In this document: positions 52,830-59,913 of the stretch, piece by piece
How positions within the stretch are numbered: the stretch's first letter is position 1
Layout of the letters: each line of letters opens with the position of its first letter
Assembly (NCBI RefSeq): GCF_017161265.1
Contig: NZ_CP031393.1
Location: 1,612,001-1,676,000 of the forward strand
Length of the DNA: 64,000 nt
DNA from: Treponema medium
GTDB taxonomy: Bacteria; Spirochaetota; Spirochaetia; Treponematales; Treponemataceae
Direction: 5' to 3'
The notes under the pieces: model-generated
Database searches by the model: none
What the model was told of the DNA's origin: nothing
The model's input: only the letters and a program-made list of their open reading frames with translations
Position numbers and translations under genes: made by a program

Positions 52830-53831
52830 ATGGGAAGATATAGAACAATATATACCGAAAATCAAAATGGTGACGGATATGAGGCTGAAAAAAACAAAAC
52901 GGAAAAAATACGGCTGCGCAGAAAACTGATAGCGGGAGTTAGTTGTATGCTGATTATAGGTATTGCCGTACAAAGCCGGTTTGCAGTCAAAGCCGTAAAA
53001 AGAATGGTTCGTGAACAAGCCGAAACAGCTCTGGTTGATAAAGCGGAAGCGGTCGCTGATATGTTAGATAAAGAAACTGCCGCTTTTTTTCAATATGCCG
53101 AAATGCTGGCGCATTCGCCGGCGTTTACTGATCGGTCTATCCCCAATAGTAAGAAAGCAAAGATAGTGTATGAACAAATTGCTTTTAACGATGCAATCCG
53201 TGGAATAGTGTTTTGTGGCATGGATGGGCACGGCTTTATAAATAGCGGTGAACGAGTATCTGCTTTAAACGAAGAATGGTTTAGAGCGGCGGCAAGCGGG
53301 AAACATTTCGTTTCAGAACTGACTGTTTTTTCATCCATAAATACCGTATCGTTTATCTTTGCGGTTCCTATCTACATGGGAGATAAAATTGCCGGCGTAT
53401 TAAGCATGATTGTTTCATCGGATTTTTTCTCGAAAAAAATCAAACCCATAACAGCAGGACATACCGGCTATTGTTCCGTACTCGGTTCAACGGGAATAAT
53501 AATCGCCGACAGGGATCAACATTTTGTAGAAAATAAGTACAATATCATATCGGAAGCAGCAGCAGATGAAAGTCTTGCATCTTTTAAGGTTTTTATAGAG
53601 ACTGCGTTAACCGGTCAAACAGGGGTTGGGTACTACACGTTTATGGATCTTCCTTGTATAGCTGCATACTCTACTATGCAGACTACCGGATGGACGGTCG
53701 TCCTTAACGCTCCTGAGTTGGAATTAACTGGAGCTGCAAAAAAGTTTACTAGTATGGTCGTTGTGACAAGTGTCCTTTTCCTCGTAGTTGCAATAACTAT
53801 TGTTGGTGTAGCAATACGGAAAATTATATAA
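52830..53831 (+). CDS. Chemoreceptor sensor half only (dCACHE, no HAMP or signalling domain)
   Basis: 333 aa. TM1 near residues 33-50 (LIAGVSCMLIIGIAVQSRF region), then a double-CACHE-like sensor (DMLDKETAAFFQYAEMLAHS, RGIVFCGMDGHGFINSGER, NEEWFRAAASGKHFVSELT, TAGHTGYCSVLGSTGIIIADRD). TM2 at the C-terminus (MVVVTSVLFLVVAITIVGVAI) is followed only by RKII and a stop. In the full receptor at 8247-10349 the same point continues with RRLVKPI and HAMP. ATG 52830 (AAGGT upstream) is preferred to a TTG within the terminator hairpin. Either a decayed receptor or a free-standing sensor. Confidence 0.75.
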   Translation: MGRYRTIYTENQNGDGYEAEKNKTEKIRLRRKLIAGVSCMLIIGIAVQSRFAVKAVKRMVREQAETALVDKAEAVADMLDKETAAFFQYAEMLAHSPAFTDRSIPNSKKAKIVYEQIAFNDAIRGIVFCGMDGHGFINSGERVSALNEEWFRAAASGKHFVSELTVFSSINTVSFIFAVPIYMGDKIAGVLSMIVSSDFFSKKIKPITAGHTGYCSVLGSTGIIIADRDQHFVENKYNIISEAAADESLASFKVFIETALTGQTGVGYYTFMDLPCIAAYSTMQTTGWTVVLNAPELELTGAAKKFTSMVVVTSVLFLVVAITIVGVAIRKII

Positions 53832-53835
53832 TTCG

Positions 53836-54687
53836 CTATTTTATCGCTTTTAATACATATTTTTTTAATGTCTTTGTCGGTATATCCATGTTTAGATATT
53901 TCAAAGAATGTATATTTTTAAAAATTGCAAACAGCGTTACGGGAATGCCGAATGGAAGGCTCCAGATTCCGCAGCATAAAGACATGATATTTGCTTTTTT
54001 TACTTTTTCTTTTAAACACTCTTTGCAGCCGATTTCAATGTTCGTATGGCGGAACGTCAAAATCAATATACTGAAGGCGGTATTTATGGTTAATGCATTT
54101 ATACCTTTTCTTTTATTGCATAGCGGACAAAAACAATCTAATAATTGTTCTGCATGAGTATTAATAATTTCTTTTACCTCTTTTTTAGACATTTTTTTTA
54201 AATCAACTTCACTTTTTATCTCTTCTAATTGTTCGGAAAAATATTTTCCGGTAAACTCTTTTATATTATATTTTTTATACAATGTATCATATTCACGTAT
54301 CAGTCCGCTGAGAAAATAGCGGGCTTCTTCAGTATAGAGAAATTCAAATATACCGGCTCTTGAATTGATATAAACTGTTTTTCTCATCGTAACAAAAAAA
54401 AGAATAGTCAGAATTACGGCAGGGATAAAATAAAACAAGAAATTATCGATTGTGTTTGAATTAACATAGATGTCTATTATGATAAATCCTGCCAAGAGAA
54501 AAAGCATAGCGGCAATAATTCCAATGCGCCAATTTTTATATACCGATTCATATACTTCATCATCAAAATCATAGAGGTTGCATTCCTTTGAAATTTTTGA
54601 AAGTAACCTCTTTTGTGTGTATATTAATTTTCCGTTGCGTATTTCCGCTTCAAGTTTATATAAAAAAGCTTTTTGGATTAATTTCAT
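53836..54687 (-). CDS. Unknown membrane protein with CxxC pairs
   Basis: 283 aa, AT-rich gene. Two hydrophobic hairpin segments near 55-110 (IIAAMLFLLAGFIIIDIYV, FLFYFIPAVILTILFFV). Then a Lys/Glu-rich helical region, then CFCPLCNKRKG and GCKECLKEKVK (likely one zinc ribbon or knuckle), and a further hydrophobic stretch (MSLCCGIWSLPFGIPVTLF). No family recognised. It converges tail to tail with the truncated receptor (4 nt apart). Base composition differs from the surrounding housekeeping genes, which fits recent acquisition. Confidence 0.6.
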   Translation of the reverse strand: MKLIQKAFLYKLEAEIRNGKLIYTQKRLLSKISKECNLYDFDDEVYESVYKNWRIGIIAAMLFLLAGFIIIDIYVNSNTIDNFLFYFIPAVILTILFFVTMRKTVYINSRAGIFEFLYTEEARYFLSGLIREYDTLYKKYNIKEFTGKYFSEQLEEIKSEVDLKKMSKKEVKEIINTHAEQLLDCFCPLCNKRKGINALTINTAFSILILTFRHTNIEIGCKECLKEKVKKANIMSLCCGIWSLPFGIPVTLFAIFKNIHSLKYLNMDIPTKTLKKYVLKAIK

Positions 54688-54755
54688 ACGCTCATCTTCA
54701 ATAGTGTAAGTTATTAATTATCGACGTCATCATAATCTGAGATAGATTATACGAA

Positions 54756-54821
54756 TTATGCAAACCGTATAACCTGTTCATCCTCATCAACTGTCGCCTC
54801 AACGCCGAGCGGAATAATATC
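54756..54821 (-). pseudogene. 3' remnant of a second LD-carboxypeptidase gene
   Basis: 54759-54818 matches the last 60 nt of the intact gene ending at 55575 with four differences. Read on the minus strand it ends IIPLGVEATVDEDEQVIRFA and a TAA stop; the intact gene has IIPLGIEAMVDADEQVIRFA and TGA. All three amino-acid changes are non-silent, so it looks like the tail of a paralogue, not a fresh duplication. The rest of the gene is gone; the toxin-antitoxin pair occupies its place. Confidence 0.75.
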
Positions 54822-54860
54822 ATATCGATAGCCGGATTGGGAAGTATTCAGGGAATACCG

Positions 54861-54890
54861 TTGACAAACCCCTATTTTATAGGGTATTTT
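54861..54890 (+). promoter_or_regulatory. Promoter and probable operator of the toxin-antitoxin pair
   Basis: TTGACA (54861-54866), 18-nt spacer, TATTTT (54885-54890). A perfect palindrome CCCTAT-TTT-ATAGGG (54870-54884) fills the spacer, where binding of the HTH antitoxin would block polymerase. Confidence 0.6.
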
Positions 54891-54902
54891 ATAAAGTGTA
54901 AG

Positions 54903-55262
54903 ATGAGAAGAGAATTTATAGAAACACCATCATTCACAAAAAGGTGGTTTGCACTTGGATTTAATGATGATGATTTGGCTGAATTGCAGCAATTCCTTAT
55001 CAAAAATCCGGAGGCAGGCGATGTGATGATTGGAACAGGCGGTTTGAAAAAAATCCGATATGCTTTTCGGGGTAGAGGCAAAAGCGGAAGTGCCAGAGTT
55101 TGTTATGTTGATTTTGCAACTTTTGCAAAAACTTACCTGATTCAAGTATTTTCAAAGGAAGAAAAACCGAATCTAACCGATTCGGAAAAGAATGCAGTAA
55201 AAAAAGTTATCGGTGTTTTAAAAACAGAAGCTGCTAGGAACTGGAGGAAAGAACATGAGTGA
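54903..55262 (+). CDS. higB: RelE/HigB-type toxin
   Basis: 119 aa. Starts MRREFIETPSFTKRWFALG and has GTGGLKKIRYAFRGRGKSGS, RVCYVDFATFAKTYLIQVF and DSEKNAVKKVIGVLKTEA, the pattern of the RelE-like family of ribosome-associated mRNA interferases (HigB/RelE-like, PF06296-style). Toxin precedes antitoxin, as in HigBA. The end overlaps the antitoxin start by 8 nt. Start at 54903 is preferred since an upstream in-frame start would overlap the promoter. Confidence 0.85.
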   Translation: MRREFIETPSFTKRWFALGFNDDDLAELQQFLIKNPEAGDVMIGTGGLKKIRYAFRGRGKSGSARVCYVDFATFAKTYLIQVFSKEEKPNLTDSEKNAVKKVIGVLKTEAARNWRKEHE

Positions 55263-55569
55263 TTTTTTTGATAGTCTAATGACCGGCTTAAATGAAGCAG
55301 TTGCTATTGAGCGAGGTGAGTTAAAAGGCCGTAAAACCGTGTATGAAATTCAACCTATAAAAAAATATAATAACATTGAAATAAAACACATAAGAAATTC
55401 CGTTGGGATGACACAGGTTTTGTTTGCAAATTACATGGGTGTTTCACTCAAGACGGTAGAAGCATGGGAAAAAGGAACAAATCGTCCAACCGGTACGGCT
55501 TGCCGTTTAATTAGTATGCTGGAAAATCACACATTCGAAGCATTGCCTTTTGTAAAATGTTTATCTTAG
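55255..55569 (+). CDS. higA: HigA-type XRE antitoxin
   Basis: 104 aa. C-terminal helix-turn-helix: IKHIRNSVGMTQVLFANYMG, VSLKTVEAWEKGTNRPTG. The N-terminal part (SDFFDSLMTGLNEAVAIERG) would wrap the toxin. GGAGG lies within the toxin gene 8 nt before ATG 55255, so translation is coupled. It neutralises HigB and likely represses its own promoter through the palindrome at 54870-54884. Confidence 0.88.
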   Translation: MSDFFDSLMTGLNEAVAIERGELKGRKTVYEIQPIKKYNNIEIKHIRNSVGMTQVLFANYMGVSLKTVEAWEKGTNRPTGTACRLISMLENHTFEALPFVKCLS

Positions 55570-55574
55570 GACTT

Positions 55575-56609
55575 TCATGCAAACCGTATAACCTGTTCAT
55601 CCGCATCAACCATCGCCTCAATGCCGAGCGGAATAATACACCGCGGTGTCGCGTGTCCGATATTAACGTTGTACACAATCGGTAAATCCGGTTTGTTGAT
55701 TTCGCTGATTAAAAGGCGTTTGTAGTCTTCGTAATATACTTCGTCAATAGGCTTGCCGACAAGGATGCCGTTTATAACTTCAAAAATCCCGGTTGCTTTT
55801 AAGGCTTGCAGCATCTTTTGATATAGCCCTGGTTTTGTGCGCTCTTCGCTCGATTCCAAAAGCAGTATTTTACCATGCCAATCGTCAATGCTCGGGAAAA
55901 GATGATACCGGTGGCACAAAGCAGGGCTGTCATTATGGCGGGTGTTGTCAAACATATCATACATTGTTTCAATGCAGCCTCCGAGAATAGCGCCGGAGAA
56001 TACGGAATTCCCTTGCAACAATTCAAATCCATTGTTCCGGTGCCGCACTCTTTTTACACCGATCTGTGATTCATCAAATGCCGTACGCTCACTATACCAC
56101 ATATCGCTCGGGCGGATTTCTTTTATTGTGCCGGTTGTAATCAATTCTTCAAAATACTTTTTTGAATACGGCAGCATTTCATCTTCAAGTTCGCAGATAT
56201 CCGCCACAAACGACTGACCGTAAAAAGTATTCACGCCTACGTTATGCAGCATAAAATGATTCATCGTTGTATCGGAGAATCCGAGGAAGATCTTTTTGCT
56301 GTGTTGTACCGCCTTCCGTAGTTCATCATGTTCAAATAAATACGGCAGCAACTTGTATGTGTCGTCTCCGCCGATTGCGCACAGGATCATATCGATAGAC
56401 GGATCGGAGAAAGCATCCAATAAATCCTTCGCACGGGCTTCGGGATGACTTTGAAGAAAATCAATTCCTTTACAGGCATTTGCAGTAGTAACGACTTCTA
56501 TCCCGTATGAGCGTAAACGCCTAAAGCCCAATTCTTCCTCGTGCTTAATAAACGGCTCGCCGAGCAAACCCCGCGAAAGACTGATGATTGCTAGTTTTTT
56601 TATCGTCAT
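55575..56609 (-). CDS. S66-family LD-carboxypeptidase / MccF-like peptidase
   Basis: 344 aa. Serine peptidase family S66: catalytic Ser in FLGFSDTTMNHFML near 110, Glu in LLLESSEERTKPG near 245, His in NIGHATPRCIIPLG near 320. Members trim peptidoglycan tetrapeptides in recycling or cleave microcin C-type nucleotide peptides; the sequence is closer in length and motifs to the MccF branch. GAGGAG precedes ATG 56609. The gene ends 5 nt past the convergent antitoxin gene. Confidence 0.88.
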   Translation of the reverse strand: MTIKKLAIISLSRGLLGEPFIKHEEELGFRRLRSYGIEVVTTANACKGIDFLQSHPEARAKDLLDAFSDPSIDMILCAIGGDDTYKLLPYLFEHDELRKAVQHSKKIFLGFSDTTMNHFMLHNVGVNTFYGQSFVADICELEDEMLPYSKKYFEELITTGTIKEIRPSDMWYSERTAFDESQIGVKRVRHRNNGFELLQGNSVFSGAILGGCIETMYDMFDNTRHNDSPALCHRYHLFPSIDDWHGKILLLESSEERTKPGLYQKMLQALKATGIFEVINGILVGKPIDEVYYEDYKRLLISEINKPDLPIVYNVNIGHATPRCIIPLGIEAMVDADEQVIRFA

Positions 56610-56643
56610 AGTTTTTACTCCTCAGTAGCTTCTTACCATATTT

Positions 56644-57108
56644 TCAGAAGACTTCTATTTCTCCAGTATATTCATTCGCTTTTTGTACCAATGAACCTTT
56701 TGCACCCATAGTAAAAGCAATATTACTGCTTCGAATTGCCAATAGTTTATCTCCCGTCTCTATATCCAACATCTGCATTAAAGATTCTGAAAGGTGAACT
56801 CCATTATCTTTCAAGGTAAGCCAGCCGTATTTTCTTCCCTTATATGAAATCAACTCACCCTCTTTGAGTGTCCTATCCGCCAAACGAGGGTTTCCTTTTA
56901 AGATGTGATTGAGTGTTGAGCGGGAAAGCAGGGGCTCGCTCATCACACAAAATCCGCCCGTCTGCTTACTGCCGGAAACGATGTAAATATATTGCTCTTG
57001 GTGTAATTTATATTCTTCCACTGCCGGTAGCGGAAAGATGACCTGCCCGTTTTCGCGTATCAATGCCCAACCGAAGATATATTTTCCGCCTTTACTCATC
57101 TGTGGCAT
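56644..57108 (-). CDS. Hypothetical protein, AbrB-like in part
   Basis: 154 aa. Begins MPQMSKGGKYIFGWALIREN. The C-terminal part (LSESLMQMLDIETGDKLLAIRSSNIAF) looks like a swapped-hairpin or OB-like fold with the GDKLLAIR pattern of AbrB-type proteins, but no DNA-binding role is shown. GGAGGAAAG precedes the ATG. It overlaps the end of the HEAT-repeat gene by 17 nt and is translated after it, so the two likely act together. Confidence 0.65.
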   Translation of the reverse strand: MPQMSKGGKYIFGWALIRENGQVIFPLPAVEEYKLHQEQYIYIVSGSKQTGGFCVMSEPLLSRSTLNHILKGNPRLADRTLKEGELISYKGRKYGWLTLKDNGVHLSESLMQMLDIETGDKLLAIRSSNIAFTMGAKGSLVQKANEYTGEIEVF

Positions 57109-57730
57109 ATTTACTTTCCTCCAATGCTTTTTTCGTTATGCGAATTGCACCGCCGCTGTGAATACGGACAACAGGATGCGGATCATGTTGTGCAAACCAT
57201 TCCAGTTTTTCCAAGTACGGTTCTACAGAATGCGGCAGCCGTTTTCCCATTACCCGAAACATTTCAGGCGCCTCAATTCGTACGCGCTCTCCCTTATCCG
57301 ATATCAACTCATAGAACAAATCCAATGTGTCGCAAAAAAGTTCCGGCGCGCCTGTTGCAATATTTTCACAAGCCCATACAAACGCAAGCCGTACCGCTTC
57401 TGCTGTGTCGGAGCGCATATTCATCATTGTGTCAAAATAAGGGAGAATCAAATCCTTGTTTGCCCTGCCTATTCGCCCCAATGCGTTTACCGAGCGCTCC
57501 CGCAGTTTCGGATTACCGTCTTTTAAATAGTCCGCAATTTGTTCAATATACGGCTGCACCGATAACGGATACTGTAATCCCATTTCACCGAGAAGCCACA
57601 ACGCTTTTGCTTTTACATCCGCTGAATACTGTTCGCCGAGTTTTGCTGCGACATCATCAATCGCTGTGTTCCAATGCACCTTGTCTTTTGTGATTACGCT
57701 TAATTCTTTCAGTATCTCTTTGTCTGTCAT
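57092..57730 (-). CDS. HEAT-repeat protein
   Basis: 212 aa, all-helical with repeat units such as VKAKALWLLGEMGLQYPLS, LRERSVNALGRIGRANKDL, VRLAFVWACENIATGAPEL and VRIEAPEMFRVMGKRLPHS. Probably a protein-interaction scaffold. The alkylation-repair (AlkD) type is conceivable but its catalytic residues cannot be assigned. First of a two-gene unit with 56644-57108. Confidence 0.75.
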   Translation of the reverse strand: MTDKEILKELSVITKDKVHWNTAIDDVAAKLGEQYSADVKAKALWLLGEMGLQYPLSVQPYIEQIADYLKDGNPKLRERSVNALGRIGRANKDLILPYFDTMMNMRSDTAEAVRLAFVWACENIATGAPELFCDTLDLFYELISDKGERVRIEAPEMFRVMGKRLPHSVEPYLEKLEWFAQHDPHPVVRIHSGGAIRITKKALEESKYATDE

Positions 57731-57789
57731 TATACCTATTCACATAAAATTTTCTATTGTGCTTTCTCAGCCTTATCCTTCCGATGCAG

Positions 57790-57823
57790 GGCAACCGCAT
57801 TAAAAATATTTTTAGCGGTTGCC
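57790..57823. repeat. Palindrome family E, copy 2
   Basis: GGCAACCGC / GCGGTTGCC around AAAAATATTTTT; same loop word and flanking TTCCTTCT as the copy at 5928-5963. Confidence 0.7.
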
Positions 57824-57831
57824 TTCCTTCT

Positions 57832-58008
57832 GTGCGAAATTTCATAGGTATAAGGTGAGCGTCTACAATGATGCCGCTCACCTTAACCGTCAAGTTTTCT
57901 TTCGAAAACTTGCGTATTGATGTGTGCGCTTTTCGCGCACGAATGCAACAGTTTCCAAAATTCATATTTTGTTCAACTGTTGCATTTTAAGGAAATAAAA
58001 TTTCGCAC
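57832..58008. repeat. Family H hairpin, copy 3, split by about 155 bp of other palindromes
   Basis: Arms GTGCGAAATTT (57832-57842) and AAATTTCGCAC (57998-58008). Between them are an 11-bp stem at 57851-57885 (TAAGGTGAGCG), CAAGTTTTC-TTT-CGAAAACTTG, a GTGCGC/GCGCAC hairpin, and at 57942-57986 the nested AATGCAACAGTT module also found in the L and R inverted repeats. Confidence 0.8.
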
Positions 58009-58023
58009 ATTTTCCCAGTAAAT

Positions 58024-58355
58024 GGGTAAACGTATCAGGCTGAGTAGATATAAATCGCGGAAAATTTCCTTTTGCAAATATACGGTGTATCTACTTTGTT
58101 GCTGCGCACAAATTAATCCTCAACGTATCAAAGATACGCCTGCGGTTAATTTGTACTCACGCCTCGTACCTACACCGTCTATTTCAAAAGGCTTACGGAA
58201 AGTCTATCCCTCAGTCCCAATTTTTCTGCGGGTAACACGAACATTGTACTTCCTTGTACAATGTTCATGTCAAGTTTTTCTAACGAAAAACTTGTTGCTG
58301 ATTAGTACCCCCGCCATCCGTGGCGGATATGAAAACCGGCCTGATGCGTTTACCC
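58024..58355. repeat. Family B element, copy 6, with family A and NGGA hairpins nested inside
   Basis: Ends GGGTAAACGTATCAGGC and GCCTGATGCGTTTACCC. Family A copy at 58068-58191 (CCTTTTGCAAATATACGG to ATTTCAAAAGG). Further hairpins: 58239-58266 (GAACATTGTAC stem, loop TTCCTT), 58271-58294 (CAAGTTTTTC-TAAC-GAAAAACTTG), 58311-58326 (CCGCCA-TCCG-TGGCGG). No gene in 57731-58349. Confidence 0.82.
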
Positions 58356-58687
58356 TGCCTTCCGCCGCCGTTTCCGCAAACGCAGTATGATGATCATTGC
58401 GATTATTCCCAACGCGATAAATACCCAGCCGTACAACAGTGCGATACAGACCGCGGCAAATGCCCGGACTCCGCCTTTTATTCGTGCGGAGGGTTTAATA
58501 CCTGCCGTCCTCGGCAACGCTCTGCGTCGTAACAAAGGGTATTAAACCCGACTGCAACCACCTTATAGAACACACAGTGCGAAACGTTGTGCACTGTGCC
58601 CCGATGCTTGCGTCGGGGTTGTTGATTGACGATGCTAAATTTGAAATAATCGCTTTGGCTTACTCTGAATGCAATGGCCTTTCCCAT
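58350..58687 (-). pseudogene. Small membrane-protein gene, apparently interrupted by palindromes
   Basis: A reading frame with a good ribosome binding site (AAAGGAAA before ATG 58687) starts MGKAIAFRVSQSDYFKFSIVN, then runs into hairpin-rich sequence (CCCCGA.../TCGGGG, GCACAGTGC/GCACTGTG, GTTTAATACC/GGTATTAAAC) and stops at 58478. In another frame 58350-58535 carries a credible end: IKGGVRAFAAVCIALLYGWV, a hydrophobic helix, then RLRKRRRKAG. Its stop codon is made by the GGGTAAAC end of the B element. One gene broken by insertions is the simplest reading; two tiny genes is the alternative. Confidence 0.4.
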
Positions 58688-58714
58688 AGTATTTTCCTTT
58701 GAACGTTCTGTCGT

Positions 58715-59758
58715 TTATGCAAGTGCTTGTAAGAGCTTTTCTACGTTCTCAGGCGTGGTTGCCCAGTCGGTTGCGATGCGGACAACGGTGTGCGAATCAT
58801 CTTTCTTTTCCCAAAACCCGAATGCGATTTTTTTTGAAAGTTCTGCATAGCGTGTATTTTCAAGGACGATGAAAATCTGATTTGTCGGCGCCGTAAAATA
58901 TTGTTCATACCCGTGTGAGGCAAGGAATGAGCGAATGGTATCGGCGGCTCGGATCGCATTTTCCCCGATATGAAGATACAGGTCATCGGTAAAAAGTGTT
59001 TCAAACTGAATGCCGAGCAGTCTTCCTTTTGCGAGCAACGCACCGTGCTGTTTCATAATAGTAAAAAAATGTGGGCTACGTTTCGGATCGGGAATAACAA
59101 CCGCTTCGCCGAAGAGTGCGCCGCATTTCGTGCCGCCGATGTAAAAGGCATCACAGAGCGTTGCAAAGTCTGCAAGCGTTACATCGTTTTCTTTGCAGGC
59201 AAGCGCATACGCAAGCCGCGCTCCGTCAACATACAGCGGAATATGATACTCGCGGCACACTGCACTGATTGCGGTCATCTCCTGCTTGCTGTAGAGCGTT
59301 CCGTATTCCGTCGGCTGCGAGATATATACCATCCCCGGATATACCATGTGTTCATAGTTTCCGTCCGCATAAAAATCCTGTAGATACCGCTTAACCGAAG
59401 CGGCCGTGATTTTACCTTTGTCGCAGGCAATAGAAAGCACTTTATGCCCGCCGAACTCTATTGCGCCCGCTTCGTGTACAGCGACATGACCGGTTTCAGC
59501 TGCGATAACACCCTCATACCGGTTAAGGAGTGCATCGATAACCGTTGCGTTTGTCTGCGTACCGCCGACAAGAAAATGCACCGCCGCCTCAGGGCATTGG
59601 CACGCTTTTCTGATAAGGGCACGTGCCCGTTCACAATATTCGTCGGTTCCGTATCCTGCCGTCTGTTCCATATTTGTTTGTACAAGGCGCTGGATAATCG
59701 CAGGATGAGCCCCTTCCATGTAATCCGAAGAAAAAGAGAGTCTATTTTGAGTGTTCAT
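58715..59758 (-). CDS. ltaE: Low-specificity threonine aldolase-like PLP enzyme
   Basis: 347 aa, beta-eliminating lyase/threonine aldolase family, cleaving L-threonine to glycine and acetaldehyde. PLP Lys in FYIGGTKCGALFG near 205; YVDGARLAYALA near 170; HFLVGGTQTNATVIDAL near 62-78. Starts SSDYMEGAHPAIIQRLVQTN, a typical opening. Divergent from thrS, so two threonine genes share one control region. Confidence 0.88.
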   Translation of the reverse strand: MNTQNRLSFSSDYMEGAHPAIIQRLVQTNMEQTAGYGTDEYCERARALIRKACQCPEAAVHFLVGGTQTNATVIDALLNRYEGVIAAETGHVAVHEAGAIEFGGHKVLSIACDKGKITAASVKRYLQDFYADGNYEHMVYPGMVYISQPTEYGTLYSKQEMTAISAVCREYHIPLYVDGARLAYALACKENDVTLADFATLCDAFYIGGTKCGALFGEAVVIPDPKRSPHFFTIMKQHGALLAKGRLLGIQFETLFTDDLYLHIGENAIRAADTIRSFLASHGYEQYFTAPTNQIFIVLENTRYAELSKKIAFGFWEKKDDSHTVVRIATDWATTPENVEKLLQALA

Positions 59759-59842
59759 ACCGTAAGATTATCGGATAACAGATTTTTGCGCAAGATTTTT
59801 TGCCTCGTGTTTACCCTGACGGTTTTACAGTTGTACGCCGTC

Positions 59843-59871
59843 TTGACAGTCTAAAAATTCGGCGGTATGCT
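59843..59871 (+). promoter_or_regulatory. Probable thrS promoter
   Basis: TTGACA (59843-59848), 17-nt spacer, TATGCT (59866-59871), 43 nt before the thrS ATG. No T-box-like leader is present. Confidence 0.55.
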
Positions 59872-59913
59872 TTTATTTATATTTATATAATAGAAGAGAT
59901 AAAGGGAGGTCGT

